From assembly GCA_030424845.1 (NCBI GenBank), contig JAUHWC010000003.1:319034-383033 (forward strand): a stretch of 64,000 nt of DNA, read 5' to 3'. Origin of the DNA: Alphaproteobacteria bacterium (GTDB lineage: Bacteria; Pseudomonadota; Alphaproteobacteria; Sphingomonadales; Sphingomonadaceae). Shown piece after piece: positions 1-7,591 of this stretch (positions within the stretch are counted from its first letter, which is position 1; every line of letters begins with the position of its first letter). The translations under genes and the position numbers were made by a program. The notes beneath the pieces were generated by a model. That model was not told the origin of the DNA and searched no databases. It saw only the letters and a list, made by a program, of their open reading frames with translations.

Positions 1-746
1 GGTTCGGGGGCCTGACGTTCATCGGCTTCCTCTACGCCGTGGCGTGGGGCCTGGGATATTTCGGCCAGCCGCACATCATCGTGCGCTTCATGGCAGTGAA
101 GGAAGGTCGCATACCGGCTGCGCGCAACGTCGCGCTGAGCTGGATGTTCGTGGCGCTGATCGGCGCGTTGGGCGTGGGCCTTGCCGGTCGCGCGCATGTG
201 GAATTGAACGGCCTCGTGCTGGAAGATGCGGAAACGATCTTCATCCTGCTGGCAAACACGCTGTTCCACCCCTTCGTGACCGGCTTCCTGCTGGCGGCGA
301 TCATGAGCACGATCAGTTCGCAGCTGCTCGTCTCGTCCAGTTCATTGACGGAAGATTTCTATCGCCTGTTCCTGCGCAAGGATGCCAGCGAGCGCGAGAT
401 GGTGAATGTCGGCCGCCTGTGCGTGGCGCTGGTTTCGGTGGCGGCGATCGTCATCGCCAGCGATCCGGACAGCGGTGTACTGGCGCTGGTGGCCAATGCC
501 TGAGCCGGCTTCGGTGCGGCATTCGGTCCGCTGATCATCCTGTCGCTCACGTGGAGGCGCATGACGGGTGCAGGCGCAGTCGCCGGGCTGGTGGCAGGTG
601 CGGGCGTGGTCATGGCGTGGATTGCGAGCGGACTGAACGATGCGACCGGCGTCTACGAGATCATTCCGGGGTTTGTTGCTGCATGGTTGGAATTCTGGGG
701 CATGAGCCTGGTGACCGCGAAGGATATTGTACCAGGGAACGCCTAG
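1..746 (+). pseudogene. putP: PutP-type sodium/solute symporter, 5'-truncated by window, interrupted by in-frame TGA
   Basis: Reading from base 3, this frame gives the C-terminal part of a sodium:proline symporter (SSS family), including the PutP-like stretch GLGYFGQPHIIVRFMA and later the paired serines of ISSQLLVSSSSLTEDFYR. At 501-503 the codon is TGA. The same frame continues past it as AGFGAAFGPLIILSLTW, which in PutP directly follows a Trp (consensus AWAGFGAAFGP), and runs to TAG at 744-746 after YEIIPGF. A TGG-to-TGA change therefore separates the last one or two transmembrane segments, about 80 residues, from the body. The N-terminus lies outside the window. The product would normally be an inner-membrane Na+-coupled proline importer. 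A sequencing or assembly error is the main alternative to a true nonsense mutation. Family call is strong; functional status is uncertain. Confidence 0.85.
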
Positions 747-769
747 TCGAAAGTTCGCGAAGGGGACCG

Positions 770-1708
770 ATGGAATACGACATTATCGGCGATATCCATG
801 GCAAGGCGCCGGTTCTCGAGGCGCTGTTGCGCAAGCTTGGGTATCGTCGTGCGAACGGAAGCTGGACTTCCCCGGAAAACCGGATGTGCCTGTTTGTCGG
901 AGACTTCATCGACCGCGGGGAACACCAGCTTGAGGTGGTCGAGATCGTTCGCAGCCTTGTCGAGGCCGGCCGCGCGCTAGCGGTGATGGGAAATCACGAA
1001 CTCAATGCAGTGGCCTGGCATCGCAGGTTCCGTCCAGACACTCCCAAGAACCGCAAGCAGCACCTCGAGTTCCTCGCGCAGGTTGGCGAGGGGAGCGACC
1101 TGCACGACGAGCTGGTCGAATGGTTCCTCACCTTGCCGCTGTGGCTGGACCTGCCGCAACTGCGGGTTGTCCACGCATGCTGGGACCCCGCTTCGCTGGA
1201 TGTGCTGGGTGCTCGCCTCAGGGATGCGAGGCTGACCGAAGACCTGATCGAATGCGCTACCACCGGCACCGCAAATGCCCTTGCGGCGGATGGCACGCGC
1301 GAGCCGGGGAGTCCCGTTTTCGCGGCCGGCGAAACCTTGCTGAAGGGGATGGAGATCGCTCTTCCGGAGGGGATGAGCTTCCATGACAAGGACGGGCATC
1401 TGCGCCATCATGTGCGGATGCGCTGGTGGATGCGTACCCCCGCAACATTTGCCGATATTGCGCTTGGCACCGGTGAAAGGGCTGATCCGGCGTTGGAGGT
1501 TCCCATCCCGCCCGGGGTCCTGCCGGGCTACGATGATGCAAAGCCGCTGTTCCTCGGCCACTACTAGCTGACCGGTCAGCCGCGATTGCTCACGCCCATG
1601 ATTGCCTGTGTCGAGTACAGCGCCGGGAGAGGTGGCCCGCTCGCCGCCTATTGCTGGCGTGGCGAGGACAGGCTGGAAAACGGGTCCTTCGTAACGGCCA
1701 AACCGTAG
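770..1708 (+). pseudogene. Calcineurin-like metallophosphoesterase interrupted by in-frame TAG
   Basis: ATG at 770 opens a frame with the metallophosphoesterase signature in order: GDIHG at about residues 7-11, GDFIDRG near 43-49 and GNHE near 81-84. These supply the Asp, His and Asn ligands for a two-metal centre. TAG at 1565-1567 ends the frame after FLGHY. Reading on in the same frame gives LTGQPRLLTPMIACVEYSAG, then GGPLAAYCWRGE, to a TAG at 1706-1708. That continuation looks like the normal C-terminus of this family, where GHYW is followed by a final VDYS-like strand. A TGG-to-TAG change at the Trp is the simplest reading. Intact length would be about 312 residues; the interrupted form has 265 and keeps all metal-ligand motifs, so it could still fold. 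The substrate is unknown (ApaH/PrpE-like phosphatases are relatives). It lies 23 bases after the putP remnant, which is also broken. Confidence 0.8.
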
Positions 1709-1720
1709 CTGGCAGCGCGC

Positions 1721-3331
1721 CTAACCGCCGCCCGGCCCGTGCTGGTGCATTGGTGGGGGACCGCCCGGTTCGCCGCCGCCGGTCTCGCCGGTGGCTCCCT
1801 TCTGCTCCCACTCGATGCGGTAGAGGTCGAACCGGCGATCGGCGAGGTTGCGCACGGTGCCTTCCGCGCGTGCCCATGACAGGTCCGCCAGATTCACATC
1901 GCTGATCGTCAGCGTCTCGACATTCTCCGATGCCTCGGCGGCGATGCCGTCCCGCGCGAAGGGGAAGTCGCAAGGGGTGAGGATGCAACTCTGGGCGTAC
2001 TGGATGTCCATGTTGGCGACATTGGGCAGGTTGCCCACATTGCCGCTCATCACGACGTAGCACTGGCTTTCGATGGCGCGCGCTGCCGCGCAATAGCGCA
2101 CGCGCATGTAGCCTTGCCTGCTATCCGTGCAGAACGGCACGAAGATGATGCGCGCACCTTCATCCACCAGCCTGCGGGTCAGTTCCGGAAACTCGCAGTC
2201 ATAGCAGATCTGCACCCCGATCGGCCCGCAATCGGTCTGGATCACGTCGATCGAATCGCCGCCCTTGATGCTCCACCAATAGGCTTCGTTGGGTGTCGGG
2301 TGGATCTTCTCCTGCTCGTGGATCGATCCGTCGCGCAGGCAGACCATGGCGACATTGTGAATGTCCCCGTCATCCATGCGGGTAGGGTGGGATCCACCGA
2401 TGATGTTGATATTGTACTTCAGCGCCATTTCGGACAGCGCTTCGCGAATGCGCGGGGTGTAGTTGCTGAGGCACTCGATGGCCTCGATGGGGGAGAGTTC
2501 CTCCTCCTCCGCGCTCAGCAACATCAGGGTGAAGAGTTCCGGAAACAGGATGAAGTCTGCCTCGTAATCGCCTGCAACGTCGACGAAATAACGCACCTGG
2601 CCGATGAATTCGTCAAAGTCCTTCACCGCGCGCGCCTGCATCTGGCAGGCTGCGATGCGCACGCTCTGCACATCGCGCGGAACGCGGAATTGCGGACTTT
2701 CCTCCTGGTCCACGAAGGGGTTGCGCCAAACCATGTGGACAGCAAAGGCACGGCTGCGGGTATCTTCGGGCAGGTAGTTCTTGAGAATCCCGATGGGTTC
2801 GAAACCGTTGGCAAGCTGGAAGCGCAGCACCGGGTCATGCAATTTGCCGTTGATCACCTGCTCAAGATAATCCTCCGGCCCGTCCACCCGTCTCCAGTAG
2901 CGCTTGAGGTTGGGCATTCGCCCGCCGAAGGTGATCCCCTTCAGGTCAAGCCGTTCGGCCAGCTTGCGACGTTCTTCATAGAGGCGCCGGCCCAGCCGCG
3001 TGCCGCGCACTTCCGGATCGACGCACAGCTCATAGCCGTAGAGCCAGTCTCCCGTCGGATCATGGCGGCTGCCATACCCGTTGCCGGTGATCTCGTCCCA
3101 GCTGTGCGGGCGCAGCGCCTTGTCCCCGCTGATGCGCATGGTGGCGCAATAGCCGACCAGCCTGTCATCCAGGATGGCGACGAAACAGCCTTCGGGATAG
3201 TTGTTCAGCTGGCCGCGGATTTCGCTGCGGGTATAGGGCGCGAAATCATCGTAGACACGTTTTGCCAATGCGGCGATCCGTGGGAAGTCGCCTGTTTCTG
3301 CCTGGCGGATTTCAAGACGCGCCTTGGTCAT
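1721..3331 (-). CDS. GNAT acetyltransferase fused to carbon-nitrogen hydrolase (nitrilase superfamily)
   Basis: This 536-residue protein has two domains. Residues 5-200 are a GNAT N-acetyltransferase fold, with the acetyl-CoA-binding strand and loop ELCVDPEVRGTRLGRRLYEE near 101-120. Residues 224-515 are a carbon-nitrogen hydrolase whose catalytic triad is visible: E265 in FPELFT, K342 in EKIHPTPNE and C376 in QICYDCEFPEL. This fusion is a recognised family, also found in Bacillus (YhcX-like), with no firm substrate; an amide or nitrile hydrolysed in step with an acyl transfer is the usual guess. The C-terminal 25 residues are a Gly/Pro/His-rich tail (GGPPPMHQHGPGGG) with no obvious fold. The start is ATG at 3331. 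It is convergent with the broken phosphoesterase (12-base gap) and downstream of icd, with hairpins between. Confidence 0.9.
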   Translation of the reverse strand: MTKARLEIRQAETGDFPRIAALAKRVYDDFAPYTRSEIRGQLNNYPEGCFVAILDDRLVGYCATMRISGDKALRPHSWDEITGNGYGSRHDPTGDWLYGYELCVDPEVRGTRLGRRLYEERRKLAERLDLKGITFGGRMPNLKRYWRRVDGPEDYLEQVINGKLHDPVLRFQLANGFEPIGILKNYLPEDTRSRAFAVHMVWRNPFVDQEESPQFRVPRDVQSVRIAACQMQARAVKDFDEFIGQVRYFVDVAGDYEADFILFPELFTLMLLSAEEEELSPIEAIECLSNYTPRIREALSEMALKYNINIIGGSHPTRMDDGDIHNVAMVCLRDGSIHEQEKIHPTPNEAYWWSIKGGDSIDVIQTDCGPIGVQICYDCEFPELTRRLVDEGARIIFVPFCTDSRQGYMRVRYCAAARAIESQCYVVMSGNVGNLPNVANMDIQYAQSCILTPCDFPFARDGIAAEASENVETLTISDVNLADLSWARAEGTVRNLADRRFDLYRIEWEQKGATGETGGGEPGGPPPMHQHGPGGG

Positions 3332-3369
3332 GCGGCGAGGGACCTCCGATTGCGATCAACCCAGCGTAA

Positions 3370-3450
3370 AACGAAACGCGCGGCAATGCAGCAGTTTCCA
3401 TCGGGAAACCCCACATTGCCGCGCATTCAGGACAACCTGCCAGCAGGTTG
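3370..3450 (-). terminator. Double hairpin downstream of icd, probable terminator
   Basis: Two inverted repeats follow the icd stop codon on the minus strand. The first has arms 3433-3439 and 3444-3450 with a 4-base loop. The second is an 11-bp perfect stem (3378-3388 with 3414-3424) enclosing an inner stem (3394-3399 with 3404-3409). On the minus strand the second is followed by the T-rich run TTTCGTTTTACG, as expected for intrinsic termination of icd before the GNAT/nitrilase gene. Confidence 0.65.
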
Positions 3451-3461
3451 TTTGTTCCGGT

Positions 3462-4691
3462 TTAGCCGAGGCCCTGGGCCTTCATTTCTGCCTCAAGGCC
3501 TTCCACGATGGCCTCGAAGAACTGCTCGGTCGTCATCCATGCCTGGTTCGGGCCGATCAGCAACGCGAGATCCTTGGTCATCTTGCCGCTTTCGACACAG
3601 CTGATGCAGACCTTTTCCAGCGTTTCGGCAAAGGCCACCACGTCCGGCGTGTTGTCGAAACGGCCGCGATAGATCAGGCCGCGCGTCCACGCGAAGATCG
3701 AAGCGATCGGGTTGGTCGAGGTCGCCTTGCCCTGCTGGTGCTGGCGATAGTGGCGCGTCACCGTGCCGTGGGCAGCTTCGGCTTCCACAGTCTTGCCATC
3801 GGGCGTCATCAGCACCGAGGTCATCAGGCCGAGCGAGCCGAAGCCCTGGGCCACGACGTCGGACTGCACGTCACCGTCATAGTTCTTGCAGGCCCACACG
3901 AACTTGCCGTTCCACTTCAGGGCGGCGGCCACCATGTCGTCGATCAGACGGTGTTCGTAGGTGATGCCGGCATCCTTGAACTTCTGGTCGAAGCCTTCGG
4001 TGTCGAACACTTCCTGGAACAGGTCCTTGAAGCGACCATCGTACTTTTTCATGATGGTGTTCTTGGTGGACAGGTATACCGGCCAGCCACGGTCTAGGCC
4101 GTAGTTGAAGCTGGCACGCGCGAAGTCACGGATGGACTCGTCGTGGTTGTACATGGTCATCGCCACACCCGGCTGGTCGAAGGTGTGGACTTCGAGGTCG
4201 ATGTTCTGGCCATCGGCACCTTCGAACACCATGCGCAGCTTGCCGGCACCGGGGATCAGCGTGTCGGTGGCACGATACTGGTCACCGAAGGCATGACGGC
4301 CAACGACGATGGGATCGGTCCAGCCCGGAACCAGGCGCGGCACGTTGTCGATCACGATCGGTTCACGGAAGATCGTGCCGCCCAGGATGTTGCGGATCGT
4401 GCCATTGGGCGAACGCCACATCTGCTTGAGGCCGAATTCTTCCACGCGGGCTTCGTCCGGGGTGATGGTGGCGCACTTCACGCCCACGCCATACTGCTTG
4501 ATGGCATTGGCGGCATCGACGGTGATCTGGTCGTCGGTTTCGTCACGCTTTTCGACCGAAAGGTCGTAGTACTTCAGCTCGACATCGAGATACGGCAGGA
4601 TCAGTCGTTCACGGATCCACTGCCAGATGATCTTCGTCATCTCGTCGCCGTCGATCTCGACAATCGGGTTCTTGACCTGGATTTTTGCCAT
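3462..4691 (-). CDS. icd: NADP-dependent isocitrate dehydrogenase
   Basis: Oxidative decarboxylation of isocitrate to 2-oxoglutarate with NADP+, a cytoplasmic TCA-cycle step that supplies NADPH. The 409-residue protein is of the short homodimeric type also found in eukaryotic cytosol and mitochondria, rather than the longer E. coli type. It opens with [21 protein letters not shown] and contains the substrate-binding [13 protein letters not shown] near residue 95, an [14 protein letters not shown] stretch, the metal-binding [10 protein letters not shown] near 272, and the nucleotide-binding [13 protein letters not shown] near 305. The frame stays open 25 codons further upstream, but ATG at 4691 fits the family N-terminus. 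tRNA-Val lies upstream on the same strand, separated by a terminator, so icd probably has its own promoter in 4692-4825. Confidence 0.97.
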   Translation of the reverse strand: MAKIQVKNPIVEIDGDEMTKIIWQWIRERLILPYLDVELKYYDLSVEKRDETDDQITVDAANAIKQYGVGVKCATITPDEARVEEFGLKQMWRSPNGTIRNILGGTIFREPIVIDNVPRLVPGWTDPIVVGRHAFGDQYRATDTLIPGAGKLRMVFEGADGQNIDLEVHTFDQPGVAMTMYNHDESIRDFARASFNYGLDRGWPVYLSTKNTIMKKYDGRFKDLFQEVFDTEGFDQKFKDAGITYEHRLIDDMVAAALKWNGKFVWACKNYDGDVQSDVVAQGFGSLGLMTSVLMTPDGKTVEAEAAHGTVTRHYRQHQQGKATSTNPIASIFAWTRGLIYRGRFDNTPDVVAFAETLEKVCISCVESGKMTKDLALLIGPNQAWMTTEQFFEAIVEGLEAEMKAQGLG

Positions 4692-4825
4692 CTGGGCTTC
4701 CTGTGCTGTCTGGAGATTTCGGATAGGATTTGGCGCGCGTCTTAGCAGGGGTGTCGCCATGCGCAAGGTTTCCTTCGCGCACGGGAAGCTGGGACGGGGG
4801 ATTGCAGGCTATTCCGGCAGCCGGA

Positions 4826-4859
4826 AAAGACGAAACCCGCCGCTTTCGCGACGGGTTTC
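4826..4859 (-). terminator. Intrinsic terminator downstream of tRNA-Val
   Basis: An 8-bp inverted repeat (GAAACCCG at 4832-4839 with CGGGTTTC at 4852-4859) sits just past the 3' end of tRNA-Val. On the minus strand it is followed by GTCTTTTCC. This is a typical intrinsic terminator and separates the tRNA from icd. Confidence 0.7.
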
Positions 4860-4877
4860 ATATTCCTTGGGCCAGAA

Positions 4878-4952
4878 TGGTGGGCGTACCAAGGTTCGAA
4901 CTTGGGACCCCTACGATGTCAACATAGTGCTCTACCACTGAGCTATACGCCC
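4878..4952 (-). tRNA. tRNA-Val (anticodon GAC)
   Basis: The minus strand folds as a 75-base cloverleaf: acceptor GGGCGTA pairs with TACGCCC, D arm GCTC/GAGC, anticodon stem CTATG/CGTAG with loop TTGACAT (anticodon GAC, valine), and T arm CCAAG/CTTGG around TTCGAAC. The discriminator is A and the 3' CCA is encoded (4878-4880). It reads GTC/GTT valine codons. Confidence 0.95.
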
Positions 4953-5039
4953 CGAGCCATTCTGTCGTGCCGCAAAGCGCGCGGCAGGCGGGCCATCTAG
5001 CGCCGCCTTTTCCCTGTGGCAAGACCTTATCAAACGCGA

Positions 5040-5414
5040 TCAGACGCGGACGGGTACCGCATCCTCGAACATGCGCTCCACCTCGATGACCAGGTCCTTC
5101 AGGTGGAAGGGCTTGGACAGCATCTTGGCATGCGGCGCTTCGCGGTTGGCACGCAGGGTGACCGCGGCGAATCCGGTGATGAACATCACTTTCGTGTCAG
5201 GGCTCAGCTCGTTGCACAGCTGGGCCAGTTCGATACCGTCCATCTCCGGCATTACGATGTCGGACAGGAGCAGGTCGAAGATCTCTGTCTTGAGGAAGGG
5301 AACGGCCTCGGTCCCGCTGCAGACCGCGGTCACCGAATATCCTGCATTTTCCAGAGCACGGGTAATGTAGCCGCGCATGGCCTCGTCATCTTCGGCCAGC
5401 AGGATTCGGATCAT
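5040..5414 (-). CDS. cpdR: CpdR-like single-domain response regulator
   Basis: A 124-residue stand-alone receiver domain. Visible residues: acidic pair E8/D9/D10, phospho-acceptor D52 in LLLSDIVMPEMDG, T80 in MFITGF and K101 in LSKPF. The sequence closely resembles CpdR, which in Caulobacter receives phosphate through the CckA-ChpT pathway. Unphosphorylated CpdR primes the ClpXP protease for CtrA and other substrates, linking proteolysis to the cell cycle. That function is known for the family and inferred here. The start ATG at 5414 has GGGAG about 7 bases upstream. It is divergent from the N-formylglutamate amidohydrolase-like gene, with 132 bases between. Confidence 0.88.
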   Translation of the reverse strand: MIRILLAEDDEAMRGYITRALENAGYSVTAVCSGTEAVPFLKTEIFDLLLSDIVMPEMDGIELAQLCNELSPDTKVMFITGFAAVTLRANREAPHAKMLSKPFHLKDLVIEVERMFEDAVPVRV

Positions 5415-5546
5415 GGTTTGCTCCCTTTTTTTCTTGTCGGCTGCCGCCTAGACCAGAACGGGTCCGACTTCCCGCCTGAATTTTCAAGTGGCCAGCTTTG
5501 GAACAGCAATTTTGACTTCGTGGATAAGACAGGCCAGCAAGCAGTG

Positions 5547-6491
5547 ATGGTCAAAAGGGTCAACAAGGCTGGCGAATCGGGGCGGCGGCACGGGGGTGTG
5601 TTGCCCGGCGGAGAAGGCCAGCCCGCCTTCGAGCTTGTCCAGCGCAAGCCTTCCGCCATTCCCGTGCTGGTCGCCGTGCCGCATGCCGGGCGCAGCTATC
5701 CCGCACAATTGGTGGAGCGCATGCGCTCGCCGGCCAAGGACTGCCTGCGGCTGGAGGATCGCTATATCGACCTGGTCGGCCGCGCGATTGCCGAGGAAAC
5801 CGGGGCAGCGCTGCTCGTCGCCCATGCGCCGCGCGCGATGATCGACCTCAACCGTGCTGCCGATGACATGGATTGGGACATGGTCGCAGGTGGCCGCCCG
5901 CGCGGGATCGTGCGTCATGCCGCAGGTCGCCGCGCGCGCAGCGGGCTGGGCCTGGTTCCGCGCCGGCTGCCCGGCACTGGCGAATTGTGGAAGGGACAGA
6001 TCGAGCGCAGCGAGCTGGATGCCCGGATCGACCTTGTCCATCGCCCCTATCATGCTTCGCTGGCGCAGGTCATGGAGGCGCTGCGCGACCGCTGGGGAGC
6101 AGCGCTGCTGGTGGACCTGCACTCCATGCCGCCGCTCGGCCCCAAGCTGGGCAAGGAGCCGGCTCCCGATTTCGTGATCGGCGACCGCTACGGCTCGTCA
6201 TGCAGCGCGCAGCTGAGTTGCGCGGCATTCGATCATTTCGAGATGCAAGGCCGCCGGGCAGCGCACAACCGGCCCTATGCCGGGGGATATGTGCTTGATC
6301 GCCATGGCAATCCGGCACGCGGCCTGCACGCGATGCAGGTGGAAGTCTGCCGCGCGGCTTACCTGGATGCGGCTTTGTGCGAACCGGGCGACGGTCTGGC
6401 GCATACCGCAGAAGTGCTGGCCGGACTCGTCAGCAGGCTGGCGGACGAACTGCTTTCCGGCCTGCGCCAGCTGCCGCAGGCCGCGGAATAG
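5547..6491 (+). CDS. N-formylglutamate amidohydrolase family protein
   Basis: A 314-residue protein of the N-formylglutamate amidohydrolase (FGase) family. Recognisable motifs are IPVLVAVPHAGRSYP near residue 42, the run from LRLEDRYIDLVG to APRAMIDLNRA, LLVDLHSMPP near 190, and NRPYAGGYVLDRHG near 245. Characterised members hydrolyse N-formyl-L-glutamate to formate and glutamate at the end of histidine degradation. No hut genes are nearby, so the substrate remains open. The start is uncertain: ATG at 5547 precedes the conserved part by about 38 residues, and GTG at 5598 would give a protein closer to usual length. Divergent from cpdR. Confidence 0.8.
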   Translation: MVKRVNKAGESGRRHGGVLPGGEGQPAFELVQRKPSAIPVLVAVPHAGRSYPAQLVERMRSPAKDCLRLEDRYIDLVGRAIAEETGAALLVAHAPRAMIDLNRAADDMDWDMVAGGRPRGIVRHAAGRRARSGLGLVPRRLPGTGELWKGQIERSELDARIDLVHRPYHASLAQVMEALRDRWGAALLVDLHSMPPLGPKLGKEPAPDFVIGDRYGSSCSAQLSCAAFDHFEMQGRRAAHNRPYAGGYVLDRHGNPARGLHAMQVEVCRAAYLDAALCEPGDGLAHTAEVLAGLVSRLADELLSGLRQLPQAAE

Positions 6492-6513
6492 CGGGCCTCA
6501 CTCGATACCGATG

Positions 6514-6546
6514 AAAAAACCGGCCCGTGCATGAAGCACGAGCCGG
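6514..6546 (-). terminator. Intrinsic terminator, probably of sapC
   Basis: Inverted repeat 6520-6546 (CCGGC-C-CGTGC, loop ATGAA, GCACG-A-GCCGG). On the minus strand it is followed directly by six Ts (6514-6519 complement). It lies about 155 bases past the sapC stop codon and also in the intergenic region after the convergent amidohydrolase gene. Confidence 0.75.
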
Positions 6547-6647
6547 CCAAGGTTCAGGGAGGAAGTGCACAATCGTGCACATGTCCCGACCGGCCATGAG
6601 GGGAGCCAGCGGGACGATTCCTAGTTAAGTCGTAGTGTAGCGGGTTT

Positions 6648-6694
6648 CAAGGACGGGAGCGCAGTTTCGCCTTGCGGCGGCGCTCCCGCCCTTG
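6648..6694. other. Long hairpin immediately downstream of sapC
   Basis: Arms 6648-6662 and 6680-6694 pair over 15 positions with one A:C mismatch, around a 17-base loop, starting 8 bases after the sapC stop. No T-run follows, so it may be a 3'-end stabilising structure or an attenuating stem upstream of the terminator at 6514-6546. Confidence 0.55.
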
Positions 6695-6702
6695 CAGTTC
6701 GA

Positions 6703-7500
6703 TCAGTTGACGGCCGGGTCGATCAGGTCCGGCGAGACTTTCGGTGCCTTGCCCTGCGCATCCTGCTTGGCGAAGATCACGCGCATCAGGTCAAGCGAGA
6801 AGAAGTGCGCATAGATCAGCGCCAGCATGCCGCTCTGGTTCCAGGCGCGCAGCTTGTCACCGCGCATCTCGCGCAGCTTGTCCTGGTTCACCATCTTGAA
6901 GCCGCGATAGATGAAGGGCTTGCCATTGGGATCGTCGACGCGGTTGATGGAAACCTCGCCGTCCATTAGCAGGTCTTCCTTGGCCAGCTCTTCCATGAAG
7001 GCGTTGGTCTTGGCGCCGGCTTCCTCGAACTTCTCGCAGAACTTCAGAAGGTCCTGCGTGTGCTGCGTGGGCTGGGCGTCTTCGGTGAACAGCTCGCGGC
7101 CGTCCTTGAAATCACCGATGAGGTCGCTCGAAGGATCGAAGCACAGCGACAGGTTGTCGGAGTTCTTGTCCAGCCGGGCCAGCAGGAAGGGATAGCGGCG
7201 GATGTAGGCCGGCACGTAAGCGGGGTCGATGGGCGTGCCGTCTTCCTCGAAGAAGACATTCACGCCTTCATTAAGGCCCATTAGGGCGAGCGGAACGGGG
7301 TTGTCGCCGCCGGAAAACACGATCGGGTAATCGCGCTGGGCCTGCGGGAACTCTTCCACCGTCAGCGGAATGGCGTGGCTCTTGGCAACCCAGGGTGCCT
7401 TGTCGACCGAAATGGCCTTGAACTTGCCGTGCTGCTGGCTGTTGAGCGGCACGAGGTCGTTGTAAAGAATGGGCAGACCGGACTTCGGCGCACTGGCCAT
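6703..7500 (-). CDS. SapC family protein
   Basis: A 265-residue protein resembling the SapC family, which is widespread in Sphingomonadales and named after a Campylobacter S-layer-associated gene. Characteristic pieces are LPILYNDLVPLN at the N-terminus, SHAIPLTVEEFPQAQRDYPIVFSG near residue 42, and YIRRYPFLLA near 100. There is no signal peptide or membrane segment, so the product is probably cytoplasmic. In sphingomonads such genes often neighbour tryptophan halogenase and TonB receptor genes; none are here. The biochemical role is unknown. ATG at 7500 is the only sensible start. The gene stands alone, with two hairpins after it. Confidence 0.88.
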   Translation of the reverse strand: MASAPKSGLPILYNDLVPLNSQQHGKFKAISVDKAPWVAKSHAIPLTVEEFPQAQRDYPIVFSGGDNPVPLALMGLNEGVNVFFEEDGTPIDPAYVPAYIRRYPFLLARLDKNSDNLSLCFDPSSDLIGDFKDGRELFTEDAQPTQHTQDLLKFCEKFEEAGAKTNAFMEELAKEDLLMDGEVSINRVDDPNGKPFIYRGFKMVNQDKLREMRGDKLRAWNQSGMLALIYAHFFSLDLMRVIFAKQDAQGKAPKVSPDLIDPAVN

Positions 7501-7591
7501 GATATTCTCTCCGAAACTGGATTGTTGTTAAAGGCTCGACCATTGCCAGGGTTGCCCCGGGCGTGATCCGCCAGGATGTTGGGGCGGGGCT

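Noticed and set aside
501-503. Recoding of the putP TGA as tryptophan or selenocysteine
   Set aside because: Many intact genes here end in TGA (sapC, trpB, aroA, trmD), so TGA is a normal stop. No SECIS-like hairpin is evident, and the neighbouring gene is broken by TAG, which neither mechanism explains.
2114-3604. 496-codon frame antisense to the GNAT/nitrilase gene and crossing the icd end
   Set aside because: It runs through the icd terminator hairpins and has no family features; the sense gene shows two complete active sites.
4692-4766. Upstream extension of icd by 25 codons
   Set aside because: The extension is Arg/Pro-rich and precedes the canonical [17 protein letters not shown] start.
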